A program made the position numbers and the translations under genes. A DNA stretch of 15,526 bases. Source: Hyphomonadaceae bacterium UBA2389. Lineage in GTDB: Bacteria; Pseudomonadota; Alphaproteobacteria; Caulobacterales; Aquidulcibacteraceae. A model generated the notes under the pieces. The model did no database searches. It was not told the DNA's origin and worked only from the letters and a program-made list of their open reading frames with translations. Positions 7,776-15,503 of the stretch are shown piece after piece. The DNA lies in contig DDSN01000103.1 in NCBI GenBank assembly GCA_002343395.1, positions 1 through 15,526 on the forward strand, in the 5' to 3' direction. Position 1 is the first letter of the stretch; each line of letters begins with the position of its first letter.

Positions 7776-9770
7776 ATGGCCCAGGCCTCCGCCGGAGAGC
7801 CGCACTCATCGGACCGCGGCGCGCACGGATCCGGCGGCGATGGTCATGACGCGACGGCGCACGCCGGCTTCTGGGCGCTCGTGATTGGGTGCATCGGGGT
7901 TGTTTACGGCGACATCGGCACGAGCCCGCTTTACGCGTTCAAGGAAAGCATCCTGCATGTTATGCAGGGCGGCGGCGGCTTGCAGCGCCACGAAGTGCTC
8001 GGCGTGGTGTCGCTGATTTTCTGGGCGCTGATGATCGTGGTGACGCTGAAATACGTCATCTTCGTCATGCAGATGGACAACAAGGGCGAGGGCGGCACGC
8101 TTTCGCTGATGGCGCTGGCGCAGCGCGCGCTTGGCGAGCGCACGCCGCTGCTGTTTTTGATCGGCGTCGTCGGCGCCTCGATGTTCTACGGCGATGCGCT
8201 GATTACGCCCGCGATCTCCGTTCTATCCGCGGTCGAGGGCCTCAAGGCGGTCCCCGCGCTGGAGGAATCGATAAGCCATGAGGCGGTCGTCGCCATCGGC
8301 GTCGTTATTCTGATCGGGCTGTTCGCGGTGCAGTCACGCGGCACCGGCACGATGGGGAAATACTTCGGACCAATCACAGCGCTTTGGTTTGTGGTCATGG
8401 GCGCGCTGGGCGTCATCAACTTGTTGGCCGACGCAAGCGTGCTGCAGGCGCTGCTTCCGAGCTATGCAATCAACTTCGCGATCGAGCACGGCTTTTTGAC
8501 CTTCGTCGTGCTGGGCTCGGTCTTCCTCGCCGTGACCGGCGCGGAAGCGCTCTACGCCGACATGGGTCACTTTGGGCGCCGGCCGATACGCTTCGCGTGG
8601 GCCGCGCTCATTCTGCCCGCGCTGACCTTGAACTACCTTGGCCAAGGCGCGCTGGTGCTGGGGCGATTGGACGAAATCAATGTCGGCTACGCCGCCGCGC
8701 AAGTGGCGGGCGAGGCTTTCGAGTTCAATCCGTTCTTCCTGCTTGCTCCGGACATGTTCCGGTTGCCGTTGGTCATTCTAGCTACCGCGGCGACGGTGAT
8801 CGCGAGCCAGGCCGTTATCTCCGGCGCGTTCTCGCTGACGCAACAAGCGATCCAGCTTGGGCTCTTGCCGCGCATGGAAATTCGCCGCACCTCCGAGACT
8901 CAGGCGGGCCAGATCTACATGCCGCAGCTCAACTGGATGCTGCTCGCGGGCGTGCTCGCCCTGACGTTGGCCTTCAACTCCTCGACCCGTTTGGCCGCTG
9001 CCTACGGCATTTCGATCACCGCCGAGATGCTGATGAGCACCTGCATGATGTTCATCGTCATCTGGAAGCTTTGGAAACGGCCGCTGTGGCTTTCGATCGC
9101 GATCGTCATTCCGTTCGCGATCATCGAGATGATCTTCCTCGCGTCCAACCTGCAGCGTGTGCTCTCCGGCGGCTTCGTGCCTATTTTGCTGGCGCTCGGC
9201 TTGCTGGTCGTGATCTGGACCTGGGTGCGCGGCACGCGCATCCTGGCGGAAGTCGTGCGCCGCGATGAACCGGTGGCGAAGCTATTCGAGACGCTGGCCG
9301 TGCATCCGCCGCATCGCGTGCGCGGCACGGCGATCTTCCTCACCAGCGATCCCGATATCGCGCCGGCCGCGTTGATGCACAATCTGAAGCACAATCAGGT
9401 GCTGCATGAGCAGATCATTTTGCTCACGGTGCGCACGCTCAGCATGCCGCGCGCGCCGGAGAAGGAGCGCGTCAAGATCGAGGATTTCATGCCCGACGTG
9501 AAACGCGTCACGCTCACCTTCGGCTTCATGGAAACGCCCAACGTCGTGAAAGCGCTCACCGAGGCGCGCAAGCATGGCCTGAAGTTCGACATCATGAAGA
9601 CGAGCTTCTTCCTCAGCCGCCGCACGGTGGTTCCAAGCGAGCAGTCCGGCATGCCGCTCTGGCAGGATCACTTGTTCATCTTCCTGGCGCGCAACGCCAC
9701 CAACGCCACGGACTTCTTCCATATTCCGAGCGGTCGGGCAGTCGAGCTCGGGAACCAGGTGATGGTGTAG
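7776..9770 (+). CDS. kup: Low-affinity potassium transporter Kup
   Basis: A 664-residue KUP/HAK/KT-family potassium:proton symporter of the inner membrane. The family signature GDIGTSPLYA is at residues 45-54 in the first membrane helix. About twelve hydrophobic segments run to roughly residue 465, including DNKGEGGTLSLMALAQ, YGDALITPAISVLSAVEG and the EALYADMGHFGR loop. A cytoplasmic C-terminal domain follows (about 475-664) with HNLKHNQVLHE and a terminal HIPSGRAVELGNQV, typical of the family. The 30 residues before helix 1 form a Gly/His/Ser-rich tail that makes the protein somewhat longer than E. coli Kup. The start is supported by GAGGGGGA about seven bases upstream. The 149-base gap before it shows no recognisable riboswitch. 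Confidence 0.97.
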   Translation: MAQASAGEPHSSDRGAHGSGGDGHDATAHAGFWALVIGCIGVVYGDIGTSPLYAFKESILHVMQGGGGLQRHEVLGVVSLIFWALMIVVTLKYVIFVMQMDNKGEGGTLSLMALAQRALGERTPLLFLIGVVGASMFYGDALITPAISVLSAVEGLKAVPALEESISHEAVVAIGVVILIGLFAVQSRGTGTMGKYFGPITALWFVVMGALGVINLLADASVLQALLPSYAINFAIEHGFLTFVVLGSVFLAVTGAEALYADMGHFGRRPIRFAWAALILPALTLNYLGQGALVLGRLDEINVGYAAAQVAGEAFEFNPFFLLAPDMFRLPLVILATAATVIASQAVISGAFSLTQQAIQLGLLPRMEIRRTSETQAGQIYMPQLNWMLLAGVLALTLAFNSSTRLAAAYGISITAEMLMSTCMMFIVIWKLWKRPLWLSIAIVIPFAIIEMIFLASNLQRVLSGGFVPILLALGLLVVIWTWVRGTRILAEVVRRDEPVAKLFETLAVHPPHRVRGTAIFLTSDPDIAPAALMHNLKHNQVLHEQIILLTVRTLSMPRAPEKERVKIEDFMPDVKRVTLTFGFMETPNVVKALTEARKHGLKFDIMKTSFFLSRRTVVPSEQSGMPLWQDHLFIFLARNATNATDFFHIPSGRAVELGNQVMV

Positions 9771-9811
9771 GGGCGATTGGAATTGACGCTGGCGGATGCT
9801 AGTCGTTCGCA

Positions 9812-10135
9812 GTGACAACCGTGTGGCTCCCTTGGGCGCTGGTGGCGCTCATGTACGTCCTCTCGGCTTGGGGCTGGGCGATGACGCCGAGCGGCGTGCG
9901 TTTGCCGATGCAGTGGAACATTCGTGGAGAGGTCAATTGGCGCGCGCCTCGCGCGGTTGCACTGCTCTTTAGCCCGTCGCTCGCCGTTCTCACGGTTGGC
10001 TTGACGGCATGGCTGGCGACTTCTGAACCTGGCCAGATGGCATGGCTCTCGGGCGCTATTGCCACGGTGTTTTTGCTCACACACGGTGTGTACCTGTATT
10101 TCGCGATCCAGGATGTGAAGAGAAATCGGGCTTAG
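9812..10135 (+). CDS. Small DUF1648-like membrane protein
   Basis: A 107-residue predicted inner-membrane protein with three hydrophobic segments (about 4-24, 47-68 and 78-98) and a basic C-terminus. Between helices 1 and 2 it has RLPMQWNIRGEVNWRAPRA, which resembles the DUF1648 pattern (P..WN..G....W) found in SdpI-like and related membrane proteins. The role is unknown. The start is GTG; an internal ATG at 9854 would cut into the first helix, so GTG is preferred, although the only upstream purine-rich stretch (GGCGGA) is about 15 bases away. It lies 41 bases after kup and could be read through from it. Confidence 0.65.
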   Translation: MTTVWLPWALVALMYVLSAWGWAMTPSGVRLPMQWNIRGEVNWRAPRAVALLFSPSLAVLTVGLTAWLATSEPGQMAWLSGAIATVFLLTHGVYLYFAIQDVKRNRA

Positions 10136-10206
10136 GTGCGCCTTGCGCGGCGCGGTCAATCGGCGCAGCGGTCGATCGAGGTTGCGAGGCGCGTTGGCGG
10201 CGTAGC

Positions 10207-11154
10207 ATGATCGCCCCCATGGCTGACTTGGCTTCCCTGCAACGCGCCGCCCAGAGCGGCGACGCCGCCGCCCAATACGAACTCGGCGCGCGCCTGCTGG
10301 TTGGGCGCGACGCGCCTTTCGCGCCGGACGAGGCGTCGCGCCTGCTGAACGCCGCCTCCGAACGAGGCGAGGCGCGCGCGCTGCAGCTCTGCGCTGTGCT
10401 CGCGGCTCTTGGCGTGGAGCGGGCGCAAAGCTGGCAGGACGCTTACGGGCTTGTGCGCCGCGCCGCCGATCTCGGCGCCGAAGACGCCGCCGCTCAGCTG
10501 CGCCTGCTGGGCGAGCCGTTCGACGCATGGATGTGGCTGACGCCTCCGCCGGCCGAGCAGCGTTTGTCCGAGCCGCGGGTGGCGACGATATCGAACTTTG
10601 TGCCGCCCCAGGTCTGCGCCTGGATCATAGAGAAGGCCAAGCCGCGGCTGAGCGCCGCGCGGGTGAAGAACGCGGAGCGCGGCGGCGCAAACACCGATTC
10701 CTACCGATCCAACACGGGGATGGGCTTCAGCGTCGTCGACACCGACTTGGTCCTGCAGCTCATCTACCAGCGTATCGCAACCGCCATCGGCGTGCCGCTG
10801 GCGCAGCAGGAGCCGGCAAATGTCCTGCACTATGCGCCGGGCGAACAATACCGCCCCCACTTTGACTACCTGAACCCCGACGTCGCGCACTTCCACCCCG
10901 AGCTGGCTCAGATCGGCCAACGCATCGTGACGTTTCTGATTTATTTGAACGACGATTTCGAGGGCGGCGAGACCGCGTTCCCGCGGCTCGATTGGGCGTT
11001 CAAGGGAAAGGCGGGCGACGCGCTGATCTTCTGGAACGTCACGCCGGATGGCCGTCCCGATCCGCTGACGCTCCACACCGGCTCGCCGCCGACGCGGGGC
11101 GAAAAATGGCTGTTCTCGAAATGGGTGCGCGCGAAGCCAGTTCCGTTGATTTGA
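10207..11154 (+). CDS. 2OG-Fe(II) oxygenase (prolyl 4-hydroxylase-like) with Sel1-like repeats
   Basis: A 315-residue soluble enzyme. Residues about 8-102 form an alpha-helical region of about three Sel1-like repeats (AAQSGDAAAQYELGARLL, LLNAASERGEARALQLCAVL and VRRAADLGAEDAAAQLRLLG). The C-terminal part (about 125-315) is a prolyl-4-hydroxylase-like 2-oxoglutarate/iron dioxygenase domain. The iron ligands are visible as H218 and D220 in RPHFDYLNPD and H290 in LTLHTGSPP; K300 in GEKWLFSKWV is the likely 2-oxoglutarate anchor. YLNDDFEGGETAFP is the usual core strand. The substrate is unknown. The frame stays open further upstream, but ATG 10207 or 10219 fits the start of the repeat region best. 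No signal peptide is seen, so it should be cytoplasmic. Confidence 0.92.
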   Translation: MIAPMADLASLQRAAQSGDAAAQYELGARLLVGRDAPFAPDEASRLLNAASERGEARALQLCAVLAALGVERAQSWQDAYGLVRRAADLGAEDAAAQLRLLGEPFDAWMWLTPPPAEQRLSEPRVATISNFVPPQVCAWIIEKAKPRLSAARVKNAERGGANTDSYRSNTGMGFSVVDTDLVLQLIYQRIATAIGVPLAQQEPANVLHYAPGEQYRPHFDYLNPDVAHFHPELAQIGQRIVTFLIYLNDDFEGGETAFPRLDWAFKGKAGDALIFWNVTPDGRPDPLTLHTGSPPTRGEKWLFSKWVRAKPVPLI

Positions 11155-11199
11155 GCGGAGCGCTGTGAAAAGGAAGGCGCCTATCGCCTAGGACCATAA

Positions 11200-12447
11200 A
11201 TGACGAAAAATCAGATCAAGAAAGTCGTGCTCGCATATTCCGGCGGGCTCGACACCTCCATCATCCTGAAATGGCTGCAGGAGACTTACGCCTGCGAGGT
11301 GGTGACGTTCACCGCTGACTTAGGTCAGGGCGAGGAGCTGGCGCCCGCGCGCGAGAAGGCGCTCGCCATGGGCGTCAAGGCCGAGAACATCTTCATCGAC
11401 GATTTGCGCGAGGAGTTCGTGCGCGACTTTGTCTGGCCGATGTTCCGCGCGAACACGCTGTACGAAGGGCAATATCTGCTCGGCACCTCCATCGCGCGCC
11501 CGCTCATCGCCAAGCGTCAGATCGAGATCGCTAACCTGGTGGGCGCGGATGCGGTTTGTCATGGCGCCACCGGCAAGGGCAACGATCAGGTCCGCTTCGA
11601 GGTTTCCTACTATGCGCTCAAGCCGGATGTGAAAGTGATCGCGCCGTGGCGGGAATGGAGCTTCGAAGGCCGCCCCGACTTGATCGCGTACGCCAAGCAA
11701 CACGGCATAAAAATCGCACAGGGCAAGGAGCAGGCGGCGCCGTTTTCGATTGACGCGAACTTACTGCACACGTCGAGCGAGGGGTTGGCGCTCGAAGATC
11801 CGGACGTCGAAGTTCCCGACATCGTGACCAAGCGCGGCGACCGCCGCACCATCACGCCGGAAGAAGCGCCCGATGCCGCCGAGACGATCGTCCTCGGATT
11901 TGAACGCGGAGATCTTGTCACGATCAACGGCAAGGCCATGAAGGCGCACGAATTGTTGGGCGAACTCAATCGTCTGGGCGCCAAGCATGGCATCGGCGGA
12001 CTCGATCTGGTGGAGAATCGCTACGTCGGTATGAAATCGCGCGGTTTTTACGAAACGCCGGGCGGCACGATTTTGTGGTACGGCCACCGCGCCATCGAAA
12101 GCATTACGCTGGATCGCGGCGCCATGCATCTGAAAGACGAGCTGATGCCGCGCTACGCGTCGCTCATTTACAACGGCTTCTGGTGGACGCCCGAGCGCAA
12201 GATGCTGCAGGCGGCGATCGACGCCTCGCAGGACAGCGTCACCGGCGAGGTGAGGCTGAAGCTCTACAAAGGCGGCGTGCGCACGGTGGGGCGCTCAAGC
12301 CCATATTCGCTCTACTCAAAGAAGCTTGTCGGCTTCGATGAAGCCGGCGGCTACAATCAGGCCGACGCCGAAGGCTTCATCAAGCTGAACGCGTTGCGTC
12401 TGCGGATTCTGGCGGAGCGGGACAAGAAGCAGGGCAGGAACGAGTAG
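11200..12447 (+). CDS. argG: Argininosuccinate synthase
   Basis: A 415-residue cytoplasmic enzyme that joins citrulline and aspartate with ATP to form argininosuccinate, the penultimate step of arginine synthesis. The N-type ATP pyrophosphatase P-loop AYSGGLDTS is at residues 12-20. The second family signature, CHGATGKGNDQVRFE, begins at Cys120. EGLALEDP and GRSSPYSLYS in the C-terminal part also match. Length is typical of the family. The ATG is preceded by AGGA within AGGACC (from 11190). It follows the oxygenase gene by 45 bases with no visible terminator. argH and other arginine genes are not in the window. It ends ten bases from the convergent HlyIII gene. Confidence 0.98.
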   Translation: MTKNQIKKVVLAYSGGLDTSIILKWLQETYACEVVTFTADLGQGEELAPAREKALAMGVKAENIFIDDLREEFVRDFVWPMFRANTLYEGQYLLGTSIARPLIAKRQIEIANLVGADAVCHGATGKGNDQVRFEVSYYALKPDVKVIAPWREWSFEGRPDLIAYAKQHGIKIAQGKEQAAPFSIDANLLHTSSEGLALEDPDVEVPDIVTKRGDRRTITPEEAPDAAETIVLGFERGDLVTINGKAMKAHELLGELNRLGAKHGIGGLDLVENRYVGMKSRGFYETPGGTILWYGHRAIESITLDRGAMHLKDELMPRYASLIYNGFWWTPERKMLQAAIDASQDSVTGEVRLKLYKGGVRTVGRSSPYSLYSKKLVGFDEAGGYNQADAEGFIKLNALRLRILAERDKKQGRNE

Positions 12448-12457
12448 AGGCCCGCCC

Positions 12458-13135
12458 CTAAAGCACCAACCCCACCAGCACCGCCGCGTAGTGTCCCGCG
12501 GCGCCAAGGATCACGCACGCGTGCCATATGGCGCGACGGAACGGGATGGCGTGGTTGAGGTACAAGAGAACGCCGCCTGAATAGGTCACGCCCGCCACCG
12601 CAAGCAGAATGATCGCGGCCAATGGCAACGATGGCACGACCGGGCCGAGCACGAGCACGGCGAGCCACCCAAACGCCAAGTAGATCAAGCACCATGCTTT
12701 GTCCGAAAGGTGCGTCCAGAACACTTTTCCCGCCGCGCCCGCCAGCGCGAGCGCCCAGATCGCGGCGGTGACGGCGATCGCGAAATTAGGCGGCAGAAGC
12801 TTGATGGTGAACGGGGTGTAGGAGCCCGCGATCATCAGAAAGATCGCGGCTTCGTCGAGCCGGCGCAGCAGCCGGCGATACCGCGATGGGCGGGTCAGAT
12901 TGTAGACGGCCGACGCCGCCAGCATGGCGGTCATGCATAGCGCGTAGAGTGCGCCGGCGGTCGCCATCGGCACGCCGCGTGTGAACAGCGCCATCGCCAC
13001 CAAGACGCCGCCGCCGATCAGGGCCGCCGCGATGCCCACGGCATGCACAATCCCGTCCGCCGCGTGCTCGCGGCGATTGGGGTAGTGCTCGGCGAGCTCA
13101 TGCTCGTCGGCGGTGAGCAGGTCGGCCAGCGCCAT
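12458..13135 (-). CDS. Hemolysin III / PAQR-family membrane protein
   Basis: A 225-residue inner-membrane protein with seven predicted helices. The family signatures are EHAADGIVHAVG (residues 23-34), RRLDEAAIFLMIAGSYTPF (91-109) and IWHACVILGAAGHYAAV (203-219). Function in bacteria is poorly defined; the hemolysin name is historical and PAQR relatives are receptors or ceramidase-like. The frame extends 15 codons further upstream, but the internal ATG at 13135 has AAGGA nine bases before it and begins at the usual N-terminus, so it is preferred. By remembered family pattern, the histidine of the S..YH motif is Asn79 here, the D-H pair is Asp94-Glu95, and the position four before His205 is Arg201, so the metal site may be altered. 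Confidence 0.9.
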   Translation of the reverse strand: MALADLLTADEHELAEHYPNRREHAADGIVHAVGIAAALIGGGVLVAMALFTRGVPMATAGALYALCMTAMLAASAVYNLTRPSRYRRLLRRLDEAAIFLMIAGSYTPFTIKLLPPNFAIAVTAAIWALALAGAAGKVFWTHLSDKAWCLIYLAFGWLAVLVLGPVVPSLPLAAIILLAVAGVTYSGGVLLYLNHAIPFRRAIWHACVILGAAGHYAAVLVGLVL

Positions 13136-13269
13136 CCGAAGCGGTCCTTCGCGGCGCCGCGGATGTGACGCCGACAGCACGAGGCTAACGCAACGTCCTG
13201 AAGATCGCGTAAGGATTCACTGCTTTGGTGCAACGATGGCGTGGCTGTGCGGCATCGTCGCAACGCTTC

Positions 13270-13596
13270 ATGGTTAATGCGTTATGGCGCGAATTTCGCA
13301 TCGCGCGCCGTATGACCCAGCGAACGGTCACCGCCGCTAACTTGCGCGCCGAGGCGCGCTTGCTGACCACCGCCGGCGTGATCGTGCTTGCGGTCGCCTT
13401 TCCGACAACGCTCGCGCTGACGGCGCTCGCGTTGCTGAACGCAAGCACGGTGCCGTTGCTTCCAGCCGCCGTGGGCGCGCCTCCGATCGTGCTCGGCTAT
13501 GTCGCTTGCGCACTTGCTTCGCGGCGCATGCTGAAAGCTAAAGCGCTGGAGAGCGCGAACGGCGCGCTTTCGGCAGCCGCATCGCGCGAGTGCTAG
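13270..13596 (+). CDS. Small predicted membrane protein, unknown function
   Basis: A protein of about 108 residues that I do not recognise. A basic N-terminal stretch leads into two hydrophobic segments (about residues 32-58 and 64-84), separated by a short link (NASTVPLLP), then a basic Ala-rich tail. Codon usage fits the genome. The start is unclear: a TTG at 13225, ATG 13270 and ATG 13312 are all in frame and none has a strong ribosome binding site, so ATG 13270 is a compromise. The gene points away from the HlyIII gene, so the two share a short divergent region of about 130 bases. Confidence 0.55.
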   Translation: MVNALWREFRIARRMTQRTVTAANLRAEARLLTTAGVIVLAVAFPTTLALTALALLNASTVPLLPAAVGAPPIVLGYVACALASRRMLKAKALESANGALSAAASREC

Positions 13597-13681
13597 CCGC
13601 CAACTCTTATTGACTTGGCAATACTTCATCCGCAGCCTGATGGGGCGTCGAGATCGGCGTTCTGTTGTTGAGACTTCAGCG

Positions 13682-13948
13682 ATGGCGCATTCGGAGATTG
13701 CGTTGCGTTTGCAGGGCTGGCGTTTGGCGACGGCCGAGGTGCTGTACTATTTGCCCGACCATCCCTCGCTCCTGCAGAGCTTTGTTTGGCAGACGCTGGA
13801 CCTGGCCCCGCGCTACCCACGTATCCATCAATTCCTCGATTTCTGGCGTCGCGAGATCGAGGCTGTCATTCATTCGGTCCGGCTCGCCTCGGGCGAGGAC
13901 TTGGCGCCGCCAAGGCTGAATTCCGCGGATTTGTTGCTTCATCACTAG
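13682..13948 (+). CDS. usg: Usg-family protein
   Basis: An 88-residue protein matching the Usg family, first named for a reading frame upstream of the trpFBA genes in Caulobacter. The signature blocks are LQGWRLATAEVLYYLPDHPS (residues 10-29), LLQSFVWQTLDLAP (30-43) and FLDFWRREIEAVIHSVRLA (51-69). The function is not established. The frame is open further upstream (to 13610), but family members normally begin just before the LxGxxLTTAE-like block, so ATG 13682 is chosen; the ribosome binding site is weak (TTGAGA). No tryptophan genes are present in the window, so the usual association is absent here. Confidence 0.88.
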   Translation: MAHSEIALRLQGWRLATAEVLYYLPDHPSLLQSFVWQTLDLAPRYPRIHQFLDFWRREIEAVIHSVRLASGEDLAPPRLNSADLLLHH

Positions 13949-13955
13949 ATTGCGA

Positions 13956-13983
13956 TTGGCGCGCTGGCCCGTCTCCCTACATA
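13956..13983 (+). promoter_or_regulatory. Candidate sigma-70-type promoter before the lipoprotein gene
   Basis: TTGGCG (13956-13961) and TACATA (13978-13983) are separated by 16 bases and lie just upstream of a clear ribosome binding site (GGAG at 14001-14004). This would give a leader of about 20 bases. The match is moderate and chance occurrence cannot be excluded. Confidence 0.3.
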
Positions 13984-14011
13984 AAGAGGAGATAGGAAAC
14001 GGAGTGCTCCA

Positions 14012-14545
14012 ATGCGGATAGCGATGCTTGCGGCGGTGGCGGGGCTCTTGGCGGCCTGCGCGACGGCCACCCCTTACCAGCCGGCGGCGCCGAGCGCGGG
14101 CGCGGCCTACGGCTTCAGCGAACAGCAGATCGAGTCAAATCGCGTGCGCATCACGTTTCGCGGCAATTCGCTCACGGACCGCGAGACGGTTGAAACCTAC
14201 ATGTTATACCGCGCCGCCGAGGTGACCCTGGAGCGCGGTCACGACTATTTCATCGTCGCGGACCGCAGCACCGAGGAACATTCCCGGCTGCAGGGGACTG
14301 GATTTGATCGGCCGCGCTTTGCGTTTGACTATTGGTACTTCTCGCCGCGTCGTGGCTGGAGTCCCTGGTACGATCCGTTCTGGGATACGCCAGACAGCTA
14401 TCGCGAAGTGACGCGGTACGAAGCGGTCGCGGAAATCGCCATGTTCACTGGGCAGAAGCCCGCCGACAACCCCGACGCCTTCGACGCGCGCGAGGTGCAG
14501 AGCAATCTGCAAGGGCGCATCGTGCGGCCGCCGCCGGCAAGCTAA
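14012..14545 (+). CDS. CC0125/CC1285-type lipoprotein
   Basis: A 177-residue predicted lipoprotein. The signal peptide MRIAMLAAVAGLLAAC ends in a lipobox with the lipidated cysteine at residue 16. The mature part holds EQQIESNRVRITFRGNSLTDRETVE, a pattern I associate with the CC0125/CC1285 family of Caulobacterales lipoproteins. The DYFIVADRST strand follows, then an aromatic-rich stretch at about 106-124 (YWYFSPRRGWSPWYDPFW). The function is unknown; it is presumably anchored in the outer membrane or the outer leaflet of the inner membrane. The start is well supported by GGAG seven bases upstream. Its stop overlaps the stop of the convergent TraB/GumN gene by three bases. Confidence 0.85.
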   Translation: MRIAMLAAVAGLLAACATATPYQPAAPSAGAAYGFSEQQIESNRVRITFRGNSLTDRETVETYMLYRAAEVTLERGHDYFIVADRSTEEHSRLQGTGFDRPRFAFDYWYFSPRRGWSPWYDPFWDTPDSYREVTRYEAVAEIAMFTGQKPADNPDAFDAREVQSNLQGRIVRPPPAS

Positions 14546-15420
14546 GGCCCCTCAACGGCGACGCCGCGCGCACGCAATAGGGCGATGACGCTGTCATCGC
14601 CGAGCAGGTGCGCGGCGCCTACCGCGATGAAGACGCGGCCGGAGCCGTCGAGACGGCGTTCGATTTGCTCGGCCCAATCGCGGTTGCGGTTTGTGATGAG
14701 CGCGGCGTGGATTGTCGGTCCAGCGGCTTCCCATTCGGCGTCAAGCAACGCCTCGAGCGTTGCGACATCGCCGCGCGCCCAGGCCTCGTCCATGGCGCTC
14801 ATCGCGCCGGCGCCGCGCTCCAAGTCGCGCAGCGTCAGGCGCAAAAAGTGGAGTTCGTCCTGCTCTGGCAGGTCCGCCAGGGTGCGTATCTGCTGCTCCG
14901 GGGTTTCGAGGAACCAAAGGCGCTTGCCGCTGGCTCGGGCGTCGGCGCCGAGGACGGCTTCGACGCCAGCCTCTGGCCGGTGACCAGCCCGGATCGCGTA
15001 AGCGGTGGAGAGCTGCAGCGCCGCCAGCCAGGGGCGTTGCCTGTTCAAGGCGCCCGCATCGAGGCCAAGCTCACGGGCGGCGTCAATGAGGCGGCCTTGG
15101 TCGCTGTCGCCAAGCAATTGCGAAAGCGTCCGCCCCGGCGGCAGCGCACCGTAGCGGGCGGCGAGCGATGCGAAGCTTTGTTGGGCTTCATCGCCGGTGT
15201 CGGTCTCGGTCACGAACTCCTCCGCGGCCGCGAAAGCCTCCGACACATGCGGCCCCCGCCAGGCGAGGTCCGGCGGTAAGACATGGACCGAGCCGAAGAG
15301 CCAGATTTCGCTGTCCTGGTCGGTGATGCGCCAAAGCGCCGGCTCGCTCTGCCGAGGCGGCGCGCAGGTCGCCAGCGCCAGGGACGCGATCAGGCAGGCG
15401 AGAAGGGAAAGGATCCGCAC
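14542..15420 (-). CDS. TraB/GumN family protein, predicted lipoprotein
   Basis: A 292-residue protein of the TraB/GumN (TIKI-like) family. Both family GxxH motifs are visible: GSVH at residues 43-46, near the N-terminus, and GAAH at 268-271, followed by LLGDDSVIALLRARGV. The acidic segment EEFVTETD (67-74) and FLETPEQQI match conserved positions. TIKI relatives are metal-dependent proteases, so a periplasmic hydrolase role is possible but unproven. The N-terminus is a lipoprotein signal with lipobox LATC and Cys19, so the protein is predicted to be membrane-anchored and periplasmic. The start codon is GTG with only a poorly spaced AAGG before it, but the signal peptide supports it. Confidence 0.92.
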   Translation of the reverse strand: MRILSLLACLIASLALATCAPPRQSEPALWRITDQDSEIWLFGSVHVLPPDLAWRGPHVSEAFAAAEEFVTETDTGDEAQQSFASLAARYGALPPGRTLSQLLGDSDQGRLIDAARELGLDAGALNRQRPWLAALQLSTAYAIRAGHRPEAGVEAVLGADARASGKRLWFLETPEQQIRTLADLPEQDELHFLRLTLRDLERGAGAMSAMDEAWARGDVATLEALLDAEWEAAGPTIHAALITNRNRDWAEQIERRLDGSGRVFIAVGAAHLLGDDSVIALLRARGVAVEGP

Positions 15421-15503
15421 GGCCTTGGGTGCATGCCGCGCGGCGGGCGTTCAAGCAAGGCTCGCTTTCGCCAACAAGCTCGGCTAGAGGAGGCCGCTCA
15501 CCG

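Noticed and set aside
8384..9268. A 294-codon open frame overlapping kup in another frame
   Set aside because: kup is certain from motifs through the same region; this translation has no family features.
9668..10528. A 286-codon minus-strand frame across the end of kup and the DUF1648-like gene
   Set aside because: Highly arginine-rich, spans several real genes antisense and has no ribosome binding site.
10156..11076. A 306-codon minus-strand frame opposite the oxygenase gene
   Set aside because: The oxygenase has all its catalytic residues; the antisense product shows no recognisable pattern.
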